A stretch of 64,000 nt of DNA, from contig NC_067305.1 in the NCBI RefSeq assembly GCF_020740795.1, forward strand, positions 4,154,001 through 4,218,000. Direction: 5' to 3'. Source of the DNA: Apus apus. Lineage: Eukaryota > Chordata > Aves > Apodiformes > Apodidae. The notes beneath the pieces are model-generated. The model made no database searches, was not told where the DNA came from, and saw only the letters and a list, made by a program, of their open reading frames with translations. Shown here in pieces: positions 38,301 through 49,932 of this stretch (its first letter is position 1; each line of letters opens with the position of its first letter). A program made the translations under genes and the position numbers.

Positions 38301-41300
38301 CCTGTTCTGATCTGTAGGATTCTTTATTTGCCCTGTTTGAGAGAAGAACACTGAGGTAATTGTTTATTTACTCCAGTTCACAGGAAATGGACCATGTGAA
38401 GTGAACAGCGTCCAGAAAACTGAGCATGAGAAGAATCTGGAGCACAGCAAAAAGCGATCCCGACCGCTGCTGCTGCGCCCTGTTTCTGGCCCAGCAAAGG
38501 TACCTCTCAGCAAAGAAGAACTTCAGAATAACTTGATATTACTTGTTGTGTTCAGATCAGTGCTTAGATAAAGTTGTAATCACAGAATGGTTTGGGTTGG
38601 AGGGACCTTAAAGATCATCCAGATCCAACTGCCACAGGCAGGGACACCTCCCAGCAGCCCAGGTTGCTCCAAGCCCCATCCAACCTGCCCTTCAACACTG
38701 CCAGGGATGGGGCAGCCACAGCTTCCCTGGGCAACCTGGGCCAGGGTCTCACCACATGAGTTGCATCTTCGAGGTAGGTCAGTGTTAGGTACAAGAAACA
38801 AAATTTAGGAGTTATTTTTTAAATAATAATGACTGTAGAAAAAGTGAATTCTAAAAGTGTGTTTAAACGTGTCTGGTAACATGTTGAATTCTCAACATTG
38901 AGACATCCTGTTCTGAGCATTGACCCTGGGAAGGGACAGTTCACTCCTTCTACAAAGAAATCTCTCTTTGGAATCCTTTCTGAACTGATCATTTCTGTTG
39001 TTTGTTCTTTTTAGCTGGGAGTTATTTGCTAGAGGCTGCTGTGGAGGCTTGACCCAGCAATGCTAGATCCTTTGTTGGGAAATAGGGAATTTCAGCCTTT
39101 GCAGGGAGCAGTTACCTGGCAGCAAAGTGGGATTTTATAATATTGGAGTCACAACATCTGAAGTATTTGTTGTTCTTTTCACAGAAGAAAATGAAACTGC
39201 GAGGTACCAAAGATCTGTCAGTAGCAACAGTGGGGAAATATGGGACATTGCAAGAGTTTTCCTTCTTTGACAAGGTCAGTGTTTGGCCTCTTCTCAAATT
39301 CTGTGTTCTTATCTTCAGCCATTCACATCATCATGAATTAGTTTTCTGTACAATCTGTGTGTCAGCACTGAGCAATTGCCTGACTTTTCAAGTGATAGAG
39401 AAAAACCAGAGAAAAGAGAAAACAGGAGGGTTAGAAGATGAATGGCAACTGGTCACTGACCTTTTCCTTAATGCCTGGCTCTTACAGACACATCTTTTTC
39501 TCTATTTTTCAGTGATGTTTCCCCATGGGACCATCTGTAGTTACTAGATCATTGTTTGAAACTGGGCATTTTTGTGCACATTCTCTTTTCTACGTTGCAG
39601 TGTAGACAGAAGTTTGACACTGTCCCCATGATTCTGACTACTCAGAATATGAACTAAATCAAAGTGATGTTCAAGTGACCTGATCATTTCTCTCCCAAAC
39701 TGGGCTTTAGGTTCGAAGGGTCCTGAAGAGTCAGGAGGTCTATGAAAATTTTCTCCGTTGCATTGCTCTCTTCAACCAGGAGTTGGTCTCTGGCTCTGAG
39801 TTGCTCCAGCTGGTTACACCATTTCTGGGGTAAGTTCCTGTCTCTGTCTTGTATGTTTTAGGTCTTACTCTTAGATTTTGGTAGATATTGTGAACTTTGT
39901 TACTGAAATTTTGGATTTAACTTCAGAAATGCTTCCTCAGTAGCACTCAAGAAATTGAAAGTTAAGCCAAAAACAGGACTAATCAAATCTGAATCTTTTA
40001 ACATATCTACACAGCACCTGAAGAGCATTTTGGGGAGGATATTTCCCTCTGTCTGTGCCTCCAGTTGAAAGCCTCACATGCAGCAGAGTGCCTGATGTTA
40101 CACTCAAATCACTGGGGCAGAGAATCTCATGAGTTCTGGAAGGTGACCTCTGCTCACACTCCCTGTTCTAATCTCTCAGAAGATAATGCAGATATAAGCA
40201 TGAAATCTCAGAACTATGAAAAAGAGAAATCTTCTAGCTCTGATGTGAACCTCTTGTGCTGTTTGGCTTCCACCAGAAGAGGGAGAGTCTCATGGGAAGG
40301 ATCAGTAGTTGCTCAGTCAGTTAAGAGGAGTATTTGTGAAGTTGTGAAGGGAAGTTCTTTTCCTGCCTTAAATAAAAACCCCTGAAGTAATTCAGAGAGA
40401 ATGATAACAGAAGTAAAATTAAAACTGGGAGAGGGGAGATTTAGGTTGGACATTAGGAAGAAATTCTTCACAGTCCCTGGATGGGACTGGTGGGACTGGA
40501 TGATCTTTAAGGTCCCTTCCAACCCAAACCATTCCACGATTCTATGAACTGTTGGGGAAAGATTTCTCACTGTTCAGCTTTTCTCCCTCACACACCTTAG
40601 AACTGTCAAGAGCGAAGTAACAAAATCACTTCCTTGTGTTTTTGAAGGAAATTCCCAGAACTCTTTGCACAGTTCAAGTCCTTCCTTGGTGTGAAAGAGC
40701 TTTCATTTGCTTCTCCCCTGAGCGACCGGTCTGGGGACGGGATGAGCCGGGAGATCGATTACGCTTCCTGCAAACGGATCGGATCCAGTTACCGGGCTCT
40801 CCCCAAAACCTACCAGCAGCCAAAGTGCAGTGGAAGAACAGCCATTTGCAAGGAGGTACTTTGGGATCAGCCTCTTCATTCCCTGAACACACACTGTGTG
40901 TATTTGAAGTGGGGTAGTCCCTCTTTAATGATGATTAGCCAGCTTTAGTTGGACATCAGTTATCCATACAGTGTAGGGCATCCTGCTCTAGCAGGGGGTT
41001 GGACTGGGTGATCTCCAGAGGTCCCTTCCAAACCCCACCACTCTGTGATTCTGTGATTTTACTAATTTTATCTAAACCCATCTCAAATTGCATCTGCCAC
41101 TTTAATGTATTTTGAGTCTGTTCACATACACAAATTTATTCTTAAAGACAGAAAAGAATATGAAATACCTGAATGTAATTTGCTAGCGGTGAACCAGTAT
41201 GGCCTTCAGAAACAGTTTTTCTCCTGAAAGGGATAAGAGACTGTGAGCCAGTGTCTTAGGCACTGTTCTGAGAACACATCTGCAGCAGAGGTGCTCCCAC

Positions 41301-44300
41301 CTCTTCTTGTTGCTGGCAGCTCTGCCTCCTTGGCTGACTGCTGATTGCTGCAGTGAGATGGCAACAAAGGTGCTTTGGAGCTTTCTGAGCAGGGCCCTGG
41401 CACAGCTCCACCCAGACCTCTTCTCTGAGGAGCAGTCAGGACAGTGACTTGTGAGCGTGCTCTGAAACTTCCTAGAAACTCAGGGAAGAATTGTGCAAAA
41501 ATAGAACTATCAGAGAGAAGAGCTCAGGGCTCATAAGGCTCTGATCAGTGTTGTGTCTTTTTGCTGTTGCAGGTGTTAAATGATACCTGGGTTTCATTTC
41601 CATCCTGGTCTGAAGACTCCACTTTTGTCAGCTCCAAGAAGACTCCTTATGAGGAGCAGCTGCACCGCTGTGAAGATGAGCGGTTTGAGGTAACTCTGCT
41701 GCTGAGCTTCCTCTGCCTGTCCAGAAACACAGGATCCCTCTCAGGATTCTGAGGGAATTAATTGATGGCAAATTAGCAAAAAACTTCTATTAATGTGTGT
41801 TGGTTTGAGCTAGAGCTTAGTGTTTTCCACTTCCTTGGAGTCTAATAGTTCTTTTTAGGCATGAGTCCAGTTCTAAAAAGCATGTTAAGCTTTGGGAGAA
41901 CTGGTGGAGGGGTATTTTCCAGTAGGATATTTTCCAGTAAGAAGCCTTGATGATGTTCTTAGCTCCACCCAGTGGGGCTGGAATGTCTGCCACAGACCTG
42001 AGGCCTGCGGTCCCCATTTTCCTGCCGTTGCCTGTTCTTACCCTGTGTCTTTTGGGAACTCTTTAACAGTTGGATGTTGTCTTGGAGACCAACTTAGCCA
42101 CAATACGTGTGCTGGAGAGTGTGCAAAAGAAACTGTCTCGACTGACTCAAGAGGATCAGGAGAAGTTCCGACTGGATGACTGCTTGGGAGGGACATCAGA
42201 GGTGATCCAGCGCCGGGCCATCTATCGCATCTACGGTGATAAAGCACCAGAGATCATTGAAAGTCTTAAGAAAAACCCAGTTACTGCAGTTCCTGTTGTT
42301 CTTAAGAGGTAATTCCCATTCTCCTGTGTTCACCCTGAGAAACTGACAGGGAATTTTTAAAGCATTTTTAAACTCTTTTCTGTAAATGTTGTTTCAAATG
42401 GTAACTCACCTTCGGCGGCGGCGCTTTTGAAGATCTGTTTATTGCTTCCAGCAATACTGAAAAGTTGTTGGTGCCTCACAGTTGGCTACAGGGAAAATGC
42501 TCTGCTTGCATTTCTGGGGTTGTCCTTTAGAACTGAAGCAGATGGTACATTTATGCAGGTTGAAAGCCAAAGAGGAGGAATGGCGGGAGGCCCAGCAAGG
42601 CTTCAACAAGATTTGGCGGGAGCAGTACGAGAAGGCCTACCTGAAGTCACTCGACCACCAGGCTGTCAACTTCAAGCAAAATGACACCAAAGCTTTGCGC
42701 TCCAAGAGCTTGCTGAATGAAATTGAGAGTGTCTATGATGAGGTGTGTATGCCAGTAGAGGACCCATCCTCTGTGTCCTTCCTTTACCTAGATGTTTACG
42801 TAGCACCTGGGACCCTGGTGAAGTGGTGCTCTGAGGAGTTCTCAGTCAGAAATGAGTGTCCTAAGCATAGAGTTAACACTGACTTATTTCTTCTGGCAGG
42901 AATGGCTCTTGAGCATGGATTTGGAAGGATCTTTATCTATTTGTCTCTTGATTACAGCATCAGGAGCAGCATTCAGAGGGGAGAAGTTCATCCACAAACG
43001 AGCCTCATCTTATCTTTATCTATGAAGATAAGCAGATTTTGGAAGATGCAGCATCTCTTATCAGCTATTATGTAAAAAGGCAGCCCACTATCCAGAAGGA
43101 GGATCAAGCAACCATCCGGCAGATTGTGCATCACTTCATCCCTGAGCTGTTCTTCTCTCAGCCCCCCGAGCACAATATTTCTGAAGAATCAACAGATGAG
43201 GACAGGGAAAACCATCAGGGGCAGAACCTGGATACTCCTGAGCTACGGAAAAGACACATGCCTGGGCCTCCAAGCAGCCCTTTGGAGGCAAAAGCCACCT
43301 TCTGTGATGTGACAGCTGCTGAGCCCCACAACACTCTGGATGATGTTTACAGCCTGTTCTTTGTCAATAACAACTGGTATTTCTTCCTCCGCCTCCACCA
43401 GACTCTGTGCTCTAGGCTCCTGAAGATTTATCGACAAGCTCAGAAGCAGCTTCTGGAATATCGGACTGAAAAAGAGAGAGAGAAACTCCTTTGTGAGGGG
43501 AGAAAAGAAAAAACCAATGATCCAGCCATGGAACTAAGACTGAAGCAACCAAGTAAGAATAATCCAGGACACAGTCCAGTCTTAACACTCTGGTTGCTGG
43601 TGCCAGTTGTATATATCTGAGTTACTGAGTCCAGCAGGCAAGTCTGTGAGGAATGGAGAGGTGCAGACCCCTCTGTATTTGTGGTTTGTGGATACAGCTG
43701 ATTTAACAGGTTAGCTAGGTTGTCACTTATCTTCTGAGGGCCATAGTTCTTAGAGACTTCACACAGGTCCACTGTTGTCAGGTGTTCTCAGGTATCTCAT
43801 TGTAGTAGATTTATTTAAGATACTAGGAGGAGGTTAGTTCCTATGAGGGTGGTAAGACACTGGCACAGGTAGCCCAGGGAAGCTGTGGCTGCCCCTTCCC
43901 TGGCAGTGTTGAAGGGCAGGTTGGATGGGGCTTGGAGCAACCTGGGCTGGTGGGGGTTTTCCTTGCCCATGCAGGGGGGTTGGATCTAGATGATCTTTAA
44001 GGTCCCTCCCAACCCAAACTATTCCATGATTCTATTATTAATGTGTTACTTTGGTTTAAGATATAAATGACTCTACCACAAAATAGTTAATTACACAAGG
44101 CAGTCATGGGAGAGCATGAGATCTTAGAGAGGACTGACTGACTGTCAGAATGTTCTCAGTACCTAAGGTCATGGTTGCAGAGCAGTGCTGTCCCTTGTAT
44201 CTCTTGACATCCATCTGCCTCTTACAAGCATTAACTGACTGCACTTTTGCCATCCCTCCCCAGGTGAGGTGGAACTGGAGGAGTACTACCCTGCCTTCCT

Positions 44301-47161
44301 GGACATGGTGAGGAGCCTGCTGGATGGGAACATTGACCCAACGCAGTACGAGGACACTCTGAGGGAGATGTTCACCATCCATGCCTATATTGGCTTCACG
44401 ATGGACAAACTGGTGCAGAACATTGTCCGCCAGGTAATTCACTTGATGGTTGGTGCTGTCCAGGGGGCCACACATCTCCCTGCTATGGACAAAGAGGTTT
44501 CTCACACTACCCTCTCCTGCTGGGACTCACTAAACTTACAGCAAATTCATAGAAGAGTTCTGTAGGAGAAAGACTAATGGAAGCTCAGTGAGATAGTTGA
44601 GCTTCAAAGCAGGGACCACATTAGAGGATTGACTCTTCCTGGCCTTTTCCAACATTTTTTTATATTCCAGTCTTTAAATTCTGCCATTCCCAAAATACAT
44701 CTAAGGCAAAAAAAAAAGGTCCAGTCCTTTTTACTCACATCTGTTTTCTGGTTGTAATTTTGTTCCAGTTGAGGCACATCAGCCCCTCACTCTTCTCTGC
44801 TCCTCTTACTGCAAAGTAGTGAAAAAGAGAATCAAATGTGTGAAGTCTCTGGAGTTGAAGCTTTGGTACTTGGAGGGGTGATGCTGTGCTGAGTGGTGTC
44901 CTCCTTTCACAACACACTCAAGTTACCCCTTGGTCTGGACTTTCTGACTGAATTCCCTCTTTTTTTTACTGGAAGCTTCACCACCTAGTGAGTGATGACA
45001 TCTGCCTGAAGGTAGTTGAGCTGTACCTGAATGAGAGGAAGCGCGGTGCTGCCGGAGGGAACCTGTCCTCCAGGTGTGTCCGGGCAGCAAAGGAGACCAG
45101 CTATCAGTGGAAGGCTGAGCGCTGCATGGCAGATGAGAACTGTTTCAAGGTAAGAACTGGCTGCCAAGCATCTTCAGAAAGTGCCTGTGACATTTTACCA
45201 GGGAGAAATGGTTTGAAGCTCCAAGGCCACAAGGATGAGAGAGAGCAATATGGAGAGAAGGTCCCCGAGCACATAGTGAAGTGGCATTACTGGCTCACTG
45301 AAAAGCTCTGCTGTGTGCTCCTCTCCTACCTCATATTTGTTGTCCAAATGACTTGTGAATATACAGCAATTTATTGTGAACCCATGTGGCCAACACCCTG
45401 TGCCTCTGACTGTATTACAGGTCATGTTTCTTCAGAGAAAAGGACAGGTGATCATGACCATTGAGCTTCTGGATACAGAAGAAACCCAGACAGAAGATCC
45501 TGTGGAGGTCCAGGTAATGCCACAGTGACCATGGAGTCTGCTGCACCACAGACAAAGCAGATGTCTAAGACTGCTTTCCTGCTTTTGTGTTCCAAACTGT
45601 GAGACTCTGCCAGGAGTAGAAGTTTACCTGGGAGGTGGGAGGATTGAAGGTGGAGCTGTAGTCATGGACAGAGTGGGTTTGTCAGCAAGAGAATTTCAAC
45701 ATAAATCAGCTTCAGAAAAAGGAGCTTGGAAATTAACAAGGGTTTTTTTGCAGTGGTGTTTGACTTGATGAGAGTGAAATCTGACTTGAAACTGGTCTCT
45801 CTTGTGTAGCACCTGGCCAACTACATGGAGCAGTACGTTGGGGTGGAAGGAGCTCCCAACAACCAGAACGATGGCTTCCTCCTGAAACCAGTCTTTCTGC
45901 AGAGGTGAGGGTGCTCCCTCTCCTGAGTCACACCTGCAGCAGCTGGGCTGCTTCCTCCCTGCAGATGTGGCAGTGATTTTAGGTGATTTAGCAGGGAAAT
46001 GGACTCATCTCTGAGGTCCAAAGGGGCTGCTCTAGTCCAGTGCACTGCATAAGAATGCTGGAGAAAAAGTTATGGCCACTGCTTTGAGGTTTGTTCATGG
46101 AATGGTTTAGAATGGTGTGGAACAGTCCTAGCAGCCCCTTCTGGGAGGAATTTGAGGTCTAATTTGTTCCCATGTCACCATTTATTTATCAGCGTATGGG
46201 GGAAGATCCTGGGGAAAGTCTGAAAGCTGAATGTGGAAATACCAAATTCCACAGCTGTGGTGTCAGCTCTGCGAGCTGAAGAGAATGGATGATGGAGCAT
46301 CATGACACAGGCTCCTGACCCTTGTTGTGTTGCAGAAACCTGAAGAGGTTCCGCAGGTGGCAGTGCAAGCAGGTCAGGGCCCTGCGCAGCGAGGTGAAGA
46401 GCTCCTGGAAGAGGCTGATTGGGGTGGAAAGTGCCTGCAACGTGGACTGCAGGTTCAAGCTCAACACCCACAAGATGATGTTCATCATGAACTCGGAGGA
46501 TTACATGTACAGGAGAGGAGCTCTCTGCAGAGCCAAGCAGGTGGTTGGCTATTTCCATGTCCTTCTACTCTCTCTGTGGCTCAGGCAGTAGCAGAGGTTG
46601 AGGATGCTGAGCCAAAAGACAGGTACTGATAAGAAGTCTTGTGGCTGAATTCCTGCAAACTACACCCAGAATTTTCTGCTCCGTGTTGGATGAAACACAG
46701 AGGAGAGCTGGTGAAATGTACTTTGGTTCAGTTTGTCAGCCTTTTCTCTGCCAAATGTTAAGGGGCAGTGGCAAAGGTTAAGAATTAGAGATCTTTCAAT
46801 GCAGGTATGCAGTTCCTTGTTTTACTCTTTGTGTTGGGTTGTAAAGCAGGCACATCTGACACACAGAGCAGTGGGGGTTTTGGCTTCTCCCCCAGAAACC
46901 TCTCAGTGATCTTTACCCTCCTGCTTTCAGGTACAGCCAATGGTGCTGCTGAAGCATCACCAGCAGTTTGAAGAGTGGCACAATCGGTGGCTAGAAGAGA
47001 ACGTGAGCATGGAGGCAGTTGATGTGGTTCAAGACTGGCTCATGGGAGATGAAGACGAGGAGATGGTGCCCTGTAAAACCACGTGTGAGACAGTGAATGT
47101 CCACGGGGTCCCAGTGAACAGATACAGAGTTCAGTACAGTCGCCGTCCAGCTTCACCCTGA
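34651..47161 (+). CDS. SIN3B: SIN3B, paired amphipathic helix corepressor (19 coding exons, complete)
   Basis: SIN3B is the nuclear scaffold of a histone deacetylase corepressor complex. Coding exons: 34651-34737, 35345-35451, 36007-36160, 37461-37661, 37995-38138, 38377-38499, 39185-39274, 39711-39829, 40648-40855, 41573-41689, 42070-42308, 42559-42742, 42958-43552, 44264-44433, 44976-45149, 45421-45513, 45810-45904, 46336-46540, 46931-47161. All introns are GT-AG and phases join into 1,111 residues, slightly shorter than the human long form (about 1,160). PAH1 starts near residue 30 ([16 protein letters not shown]), PAH2 near 148 ([17 protein letters not shown]), PAH3 near 295 ([19 protein letters not shown]). 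The HDAC-interaction region runs from about 380 ([20 protein letters not shown]) to 480. The conserved C-terminal domain starts near 715 ([20 protein letters not shown]). The protein ends [11 protein letters not shown]. No break is seen. Five introns carry CR1 tails. Confidence 0.97.
37031..37318 (+). mobile_element. CR1 LINE 3' fragment in SIN3B intron 3
   Basis: Sense copy of about 290 bp: ACTGGAAGAGGGGAGATTTA, CCTGTGAGGGTGGTGAGACC, GGCAGTGTTGAAGGGCAGG, then GATCTTTAAGGTCCCTTCCA and CAGTCTGTGAT. Main CR1 subfamily of the window. Confidence 0.9.
38579..38757 (-). mobile_element. CR1 LINE 3' fragment in SIN3B intron 6, antisense
   Basis: Reverse complement of a CR1 tail from CACAGAATGGTTTGGGTTGG to GGGCCAGGGTCTCACCA; about 180 bp, main subfamily. 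Confidence 0.9.
40424..40546 (+). mobile_element. CR1 LINE 3' fragment with internal deletion, SIN3B intron 8
   Basis: AAACTGGGAGAGGGGAGATT is joined after a short stretch to GACTGGATGATCTTTAAGGT and CCATTCCACGATTCTATGAA. The roughly 130-bp middle section seen in sister copies (GGCAGTGTTGAAGGGCAGG block) is missing. Confidence 0.82.
40974..41060 (+). mobile_element. CR1 LINE 3' remnant in SIN3B intron 9
   Basis: CTCTAGCAGGGGGTTGGACT, GGTGATCTCCAGAGGTCCCT and the CTGTGATTCTGTGATT terminal repeats. It is closer to the CR1 at 2560-3018 than to the main subfamily. Confidence 0.8.
43826..44037 (+). mobile_element. CR1 LINE 3' fragment in SIN3B intron 13
   Basis: Sense copy: CCTATGAGGGTGGTAAGACA, GGCAGTGTTGAAGGGCAGG, GGGGGTTGGATCTAGATGAT, ending CCATGATTCTATTATT. 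Main subfamily. Confidence 0.9.
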
Positions 47162-47906
47162 GCAGAGACTTGTTCCTGGGACCAAGAGGAGTAGGAGCGT
47201 TGCTGGTGAAACACATTTACTCTGAGAATAGTGGTGGGAATGCAATGTATGTATTCATGATATTTATCCAAACAGCATTTTACTTTGGATTATGTATTTT
47301 CCATGGCATAGACTTGTCTCCTTGCAGTGTAATCCTTCAGCCATCGTGAAGAGACTTCTAAAAGCTTTATGGGCAGAGGGCTCTGGACATTGCCACACAC
47401 TTTTTACTTGTTTCCAAGCTTTAGGCCACTGCTGACCAGCCAGCACTGGAAGGCTGAGTGAGGGAGCCACGCTCTGGGTGAACTACCACTGGTGGCTTTA
47501 TTGAAGAGATGGAGCTGGGCTGGTGTTTGAGCAGAAATGCTGGCAGCTGCTTCCACTTTGAAGGGTTTAATGTTGCCTGTCTTCCTGGATTTCTGCCGTC
47601 TTGGAGTTGCAGAACTCTTCAGTGTAACCATCAAGTGCCAGTGGGGCTGAGAGCACCTAGCATGGATCACCAGCCCCCCGAGGGCTGCTTCATTAGCCAC
47701 GAGTGCTAATAAGGCAATGAATGAGTATTTGTTACTGGTGCTTTGGTGAGAAAAATGCCAAAACTGAGAGAAGGGTGAACTGTGTGCTAAACGCTCTGGC
47801 TCTCACTTATCAACTAAGTATTTTGGAGCATGAATGAAGGGGAAGAAGCTCTCTGAGCTGCCGTGCCCCTCTGCAGGTGTGCACCAGATCCCACAGGGTG
47901 GCTTTG

Positions 47907-47980
47907 TGACCTCCTGCAGCCTCTGCCTTTCCAGACCTGGAACTGACCTCCTGCAGCCTCTGCCTTCCCAGACCTGGAGC
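47907..47980. repeat. 37-bp tandem duplication in SIN3B 3'UTR
   Basis: Two adjacent copies of TGACCTCCTGCAGCCTCTGC followed by CTTTCCAGACCTGGAAC or CTTCCCAGACCTGGAGC, starting at 47907 and 47944. The copies differ at only two positions. Confidence 0.93.
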
Positions 47981-49626
47981 TGCTCGGAGCGTGTGCGTGG
48001 GGAGGAATATCCCTCTCGAGGCCTGGCCTGTTTTGTTTGTATTGTGCATGTTGATTTGGCAGCCTCTGGAGACTTGGCTTTCCTGGTGCATGCCCGGACT
48101 CGGTGGTTCTGCTGGGTTGTACCACCTCAGTCGCATCAGCAGATGGAGCTCACGCAGCACAGGGTTTGCGCTGGATCTGAGGCTTATCCCAAATCCTTGG
48201 CTGTTTCTGCTGAGTGAGCACAGACGCTGGGATTGCAGTGACACATGGAAATCTGTAACGGGCAGTGTTAGAATCCAGCCACAACCATTGTAGACAAGCT
48301 ATTCCACTGAATCATCTGTGCTTCTATCTAAGCTTTTTTGAAATGAACCCTAGCAAAAAACCCACCCTGAACCATGCAGAAGACAACGTGAATTGTCTGA
48401 CTCAATCTGTTGAAAAAATCAAGACCATTTAGTTGTGTCTGTCCTGCAGCCCCACAGTGACTTTGCTCTTGTTTTTCAGGGGCCAGGGGCAAGCACACTG
48501 TCTGTCCATGGAGTATATTAAAGCATAATGTCTTGAGGCAGGTCCAGCCTCCTTTCAGCTCTGCTTCCATCTTCTTTCCCTGGCTTTTGGGGGAATAACC
48601 CCTCCACCCTGATATTTTTCTGTGGCTTTGGTTTTTAGGTTATAATTTCTGTCAGACCTAAGTAGCAGCCTGTAGGATTTGTCCTGGGTTATTTCCACTG
48701 TACAACATTTGGTTTTGCAATTGTCTCACTTGACAGTAGAAAAATTGGCCTTTGGGGTATGTTTAATAGAAAACTGTGCTGACTTCTTTGTGTTTTTTTG
48801 CAAAATTATCTCTAGGAGGGATGGAGGGAGGCCAGTCTCTGGCATTCCTGGCCACTTGCACAACCACTGCCAGCAGAGGACTTTTCATCAAGAACTCATG
48901 TTCTTGTTGTCTGGGTCTTTGTTAAATTTTGGTTACTGAAACCATCTGAACGTTCTTCCCCTGTGCTAAAAGTGATTAAAGACACTGACCTCGTGGCTAT
49001 GGGAGGGCTGGGTGGGGGAGTGGGGGGACAAGCCCAGTGCAAAGCACAGAAAAACCCCCTTTTGCTTCCAGACAGCTCAACAAAATGCACCTCGGTCCTG
49101 TCCACCTCTCTGCTGTCTTCCAGTGGAGATGACAACTGTGCCAAATTTTATGGTTTTATGATACAGAAACATGTTTCCTAGAAAATAGGTTGCAACTTGT
49201 GGCTTAAAATGCATTTGACTCCAAGTGTACCACGGTGTCACGCGCCCGCGCGCCGTCCTGCTCCATCTCCCCCTTTTTAAGTGTACTTCAGGTATTTTTA
49301 AGCATCCTTATTTTGTAAACCTTAATTTATAATCTGGACAGATTAAGACATTCACTCTTTGTAGTGCTATTGTCTCAGAAAGGGTAGTAGCACACGATGT
49401 GAATGGCACGAGCAGGCAGTGCAGGTTGCAGAGGGGCTTGCTGATGTCTGAGAGTTCCAGCTGTGTGATCTGCTAGATTCAAGAGTTTGTTCTTCCATTT
49501 TTTTGAAGGATCTTTGCTTTTTTGGGCTTGTAAGTGCTTTGCCAGCTCTTTGAATGTAGTTTTGTTGGTTGTTTTTTCTGTGTGTTTTTTTTTTTTTAAT
49601 ATATTTATTTGCACATTCAAGTAAAA

Positions 49627-49632
49627 TAAAAT
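49627..49632 (+). terminator. SIN3B: Polyadenylation signal, probable SIN3B 3' end
   Basis: AATAAA within GTAAAATAAAATATTG, the strongest plus-strand signal downstream of the SIN3B stop and before the next CR1. Confidence 0.6.
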
Positions 49633-49762
49633 ATTGATTTTAAAAATCAGCAGCTCTCGGTGTTTTAAATTAATTTAGGCTTTCTGACAGTCCCCAGAGT
49701 TGGTTGTCTTGCACCTGAAGCTGGATTTTAAATGGGAGAAAAATGCAATTGAAAAGTTGGAT

Positions 49763-49932
49763 GGAATGGGCTGCCCAGGGAAGTGGTGGAGTCCCCATCC
49801 CTGGAGGTGTTGAAGGCAAGGCTGGATGTGGTACTTAGTGCCATGGTCTGGCTGATGTGGTGGTGTCAGGTCATAGGTTGGACCTGATGATCTCAGGAGT
49901 CTTTTCCACCCTCAATAATTCTGTGATTCTTC
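49763..49932 (+). mobile_element. CR1 LINE 3' fragment
   Basis: GGGCTGCCCAGGGAAGTGGT, CCCATCCCTGGAGGTGTTGA, GGTTGGACCTGATGATCTCA and AATAATTCTGTGATTCTT. It belongs to a different subfamily (GGAGGTGTTGAAGG rather than GGCAGTGTTGAAGG) and sits just past the SIN3B 3' end. Confidence 0.85.

Larger units (their letters stand above)
47162..49650 (+). other. SIN3B: SIN3B 3' untranslated region
   Basis: About 2.5 kb of non-coding sequence runs from the stop codon to the AATAAA at 49627-49632, which has a T-rich tract just upstream (about 49585-49600). It contains a 37-bp tandem duplication (47907-47980) and a small CpG-dense patch near 49240-49262. No other exon was recognised. Confidence 0.65.

Noticed and set aside
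39600-39690. Possible C/D-box snoRNA in SIN3B intron 7
   Set aside because: ATGAT and CTGA motifs occur, but spacing, terminal stem and a guide region could not be established.
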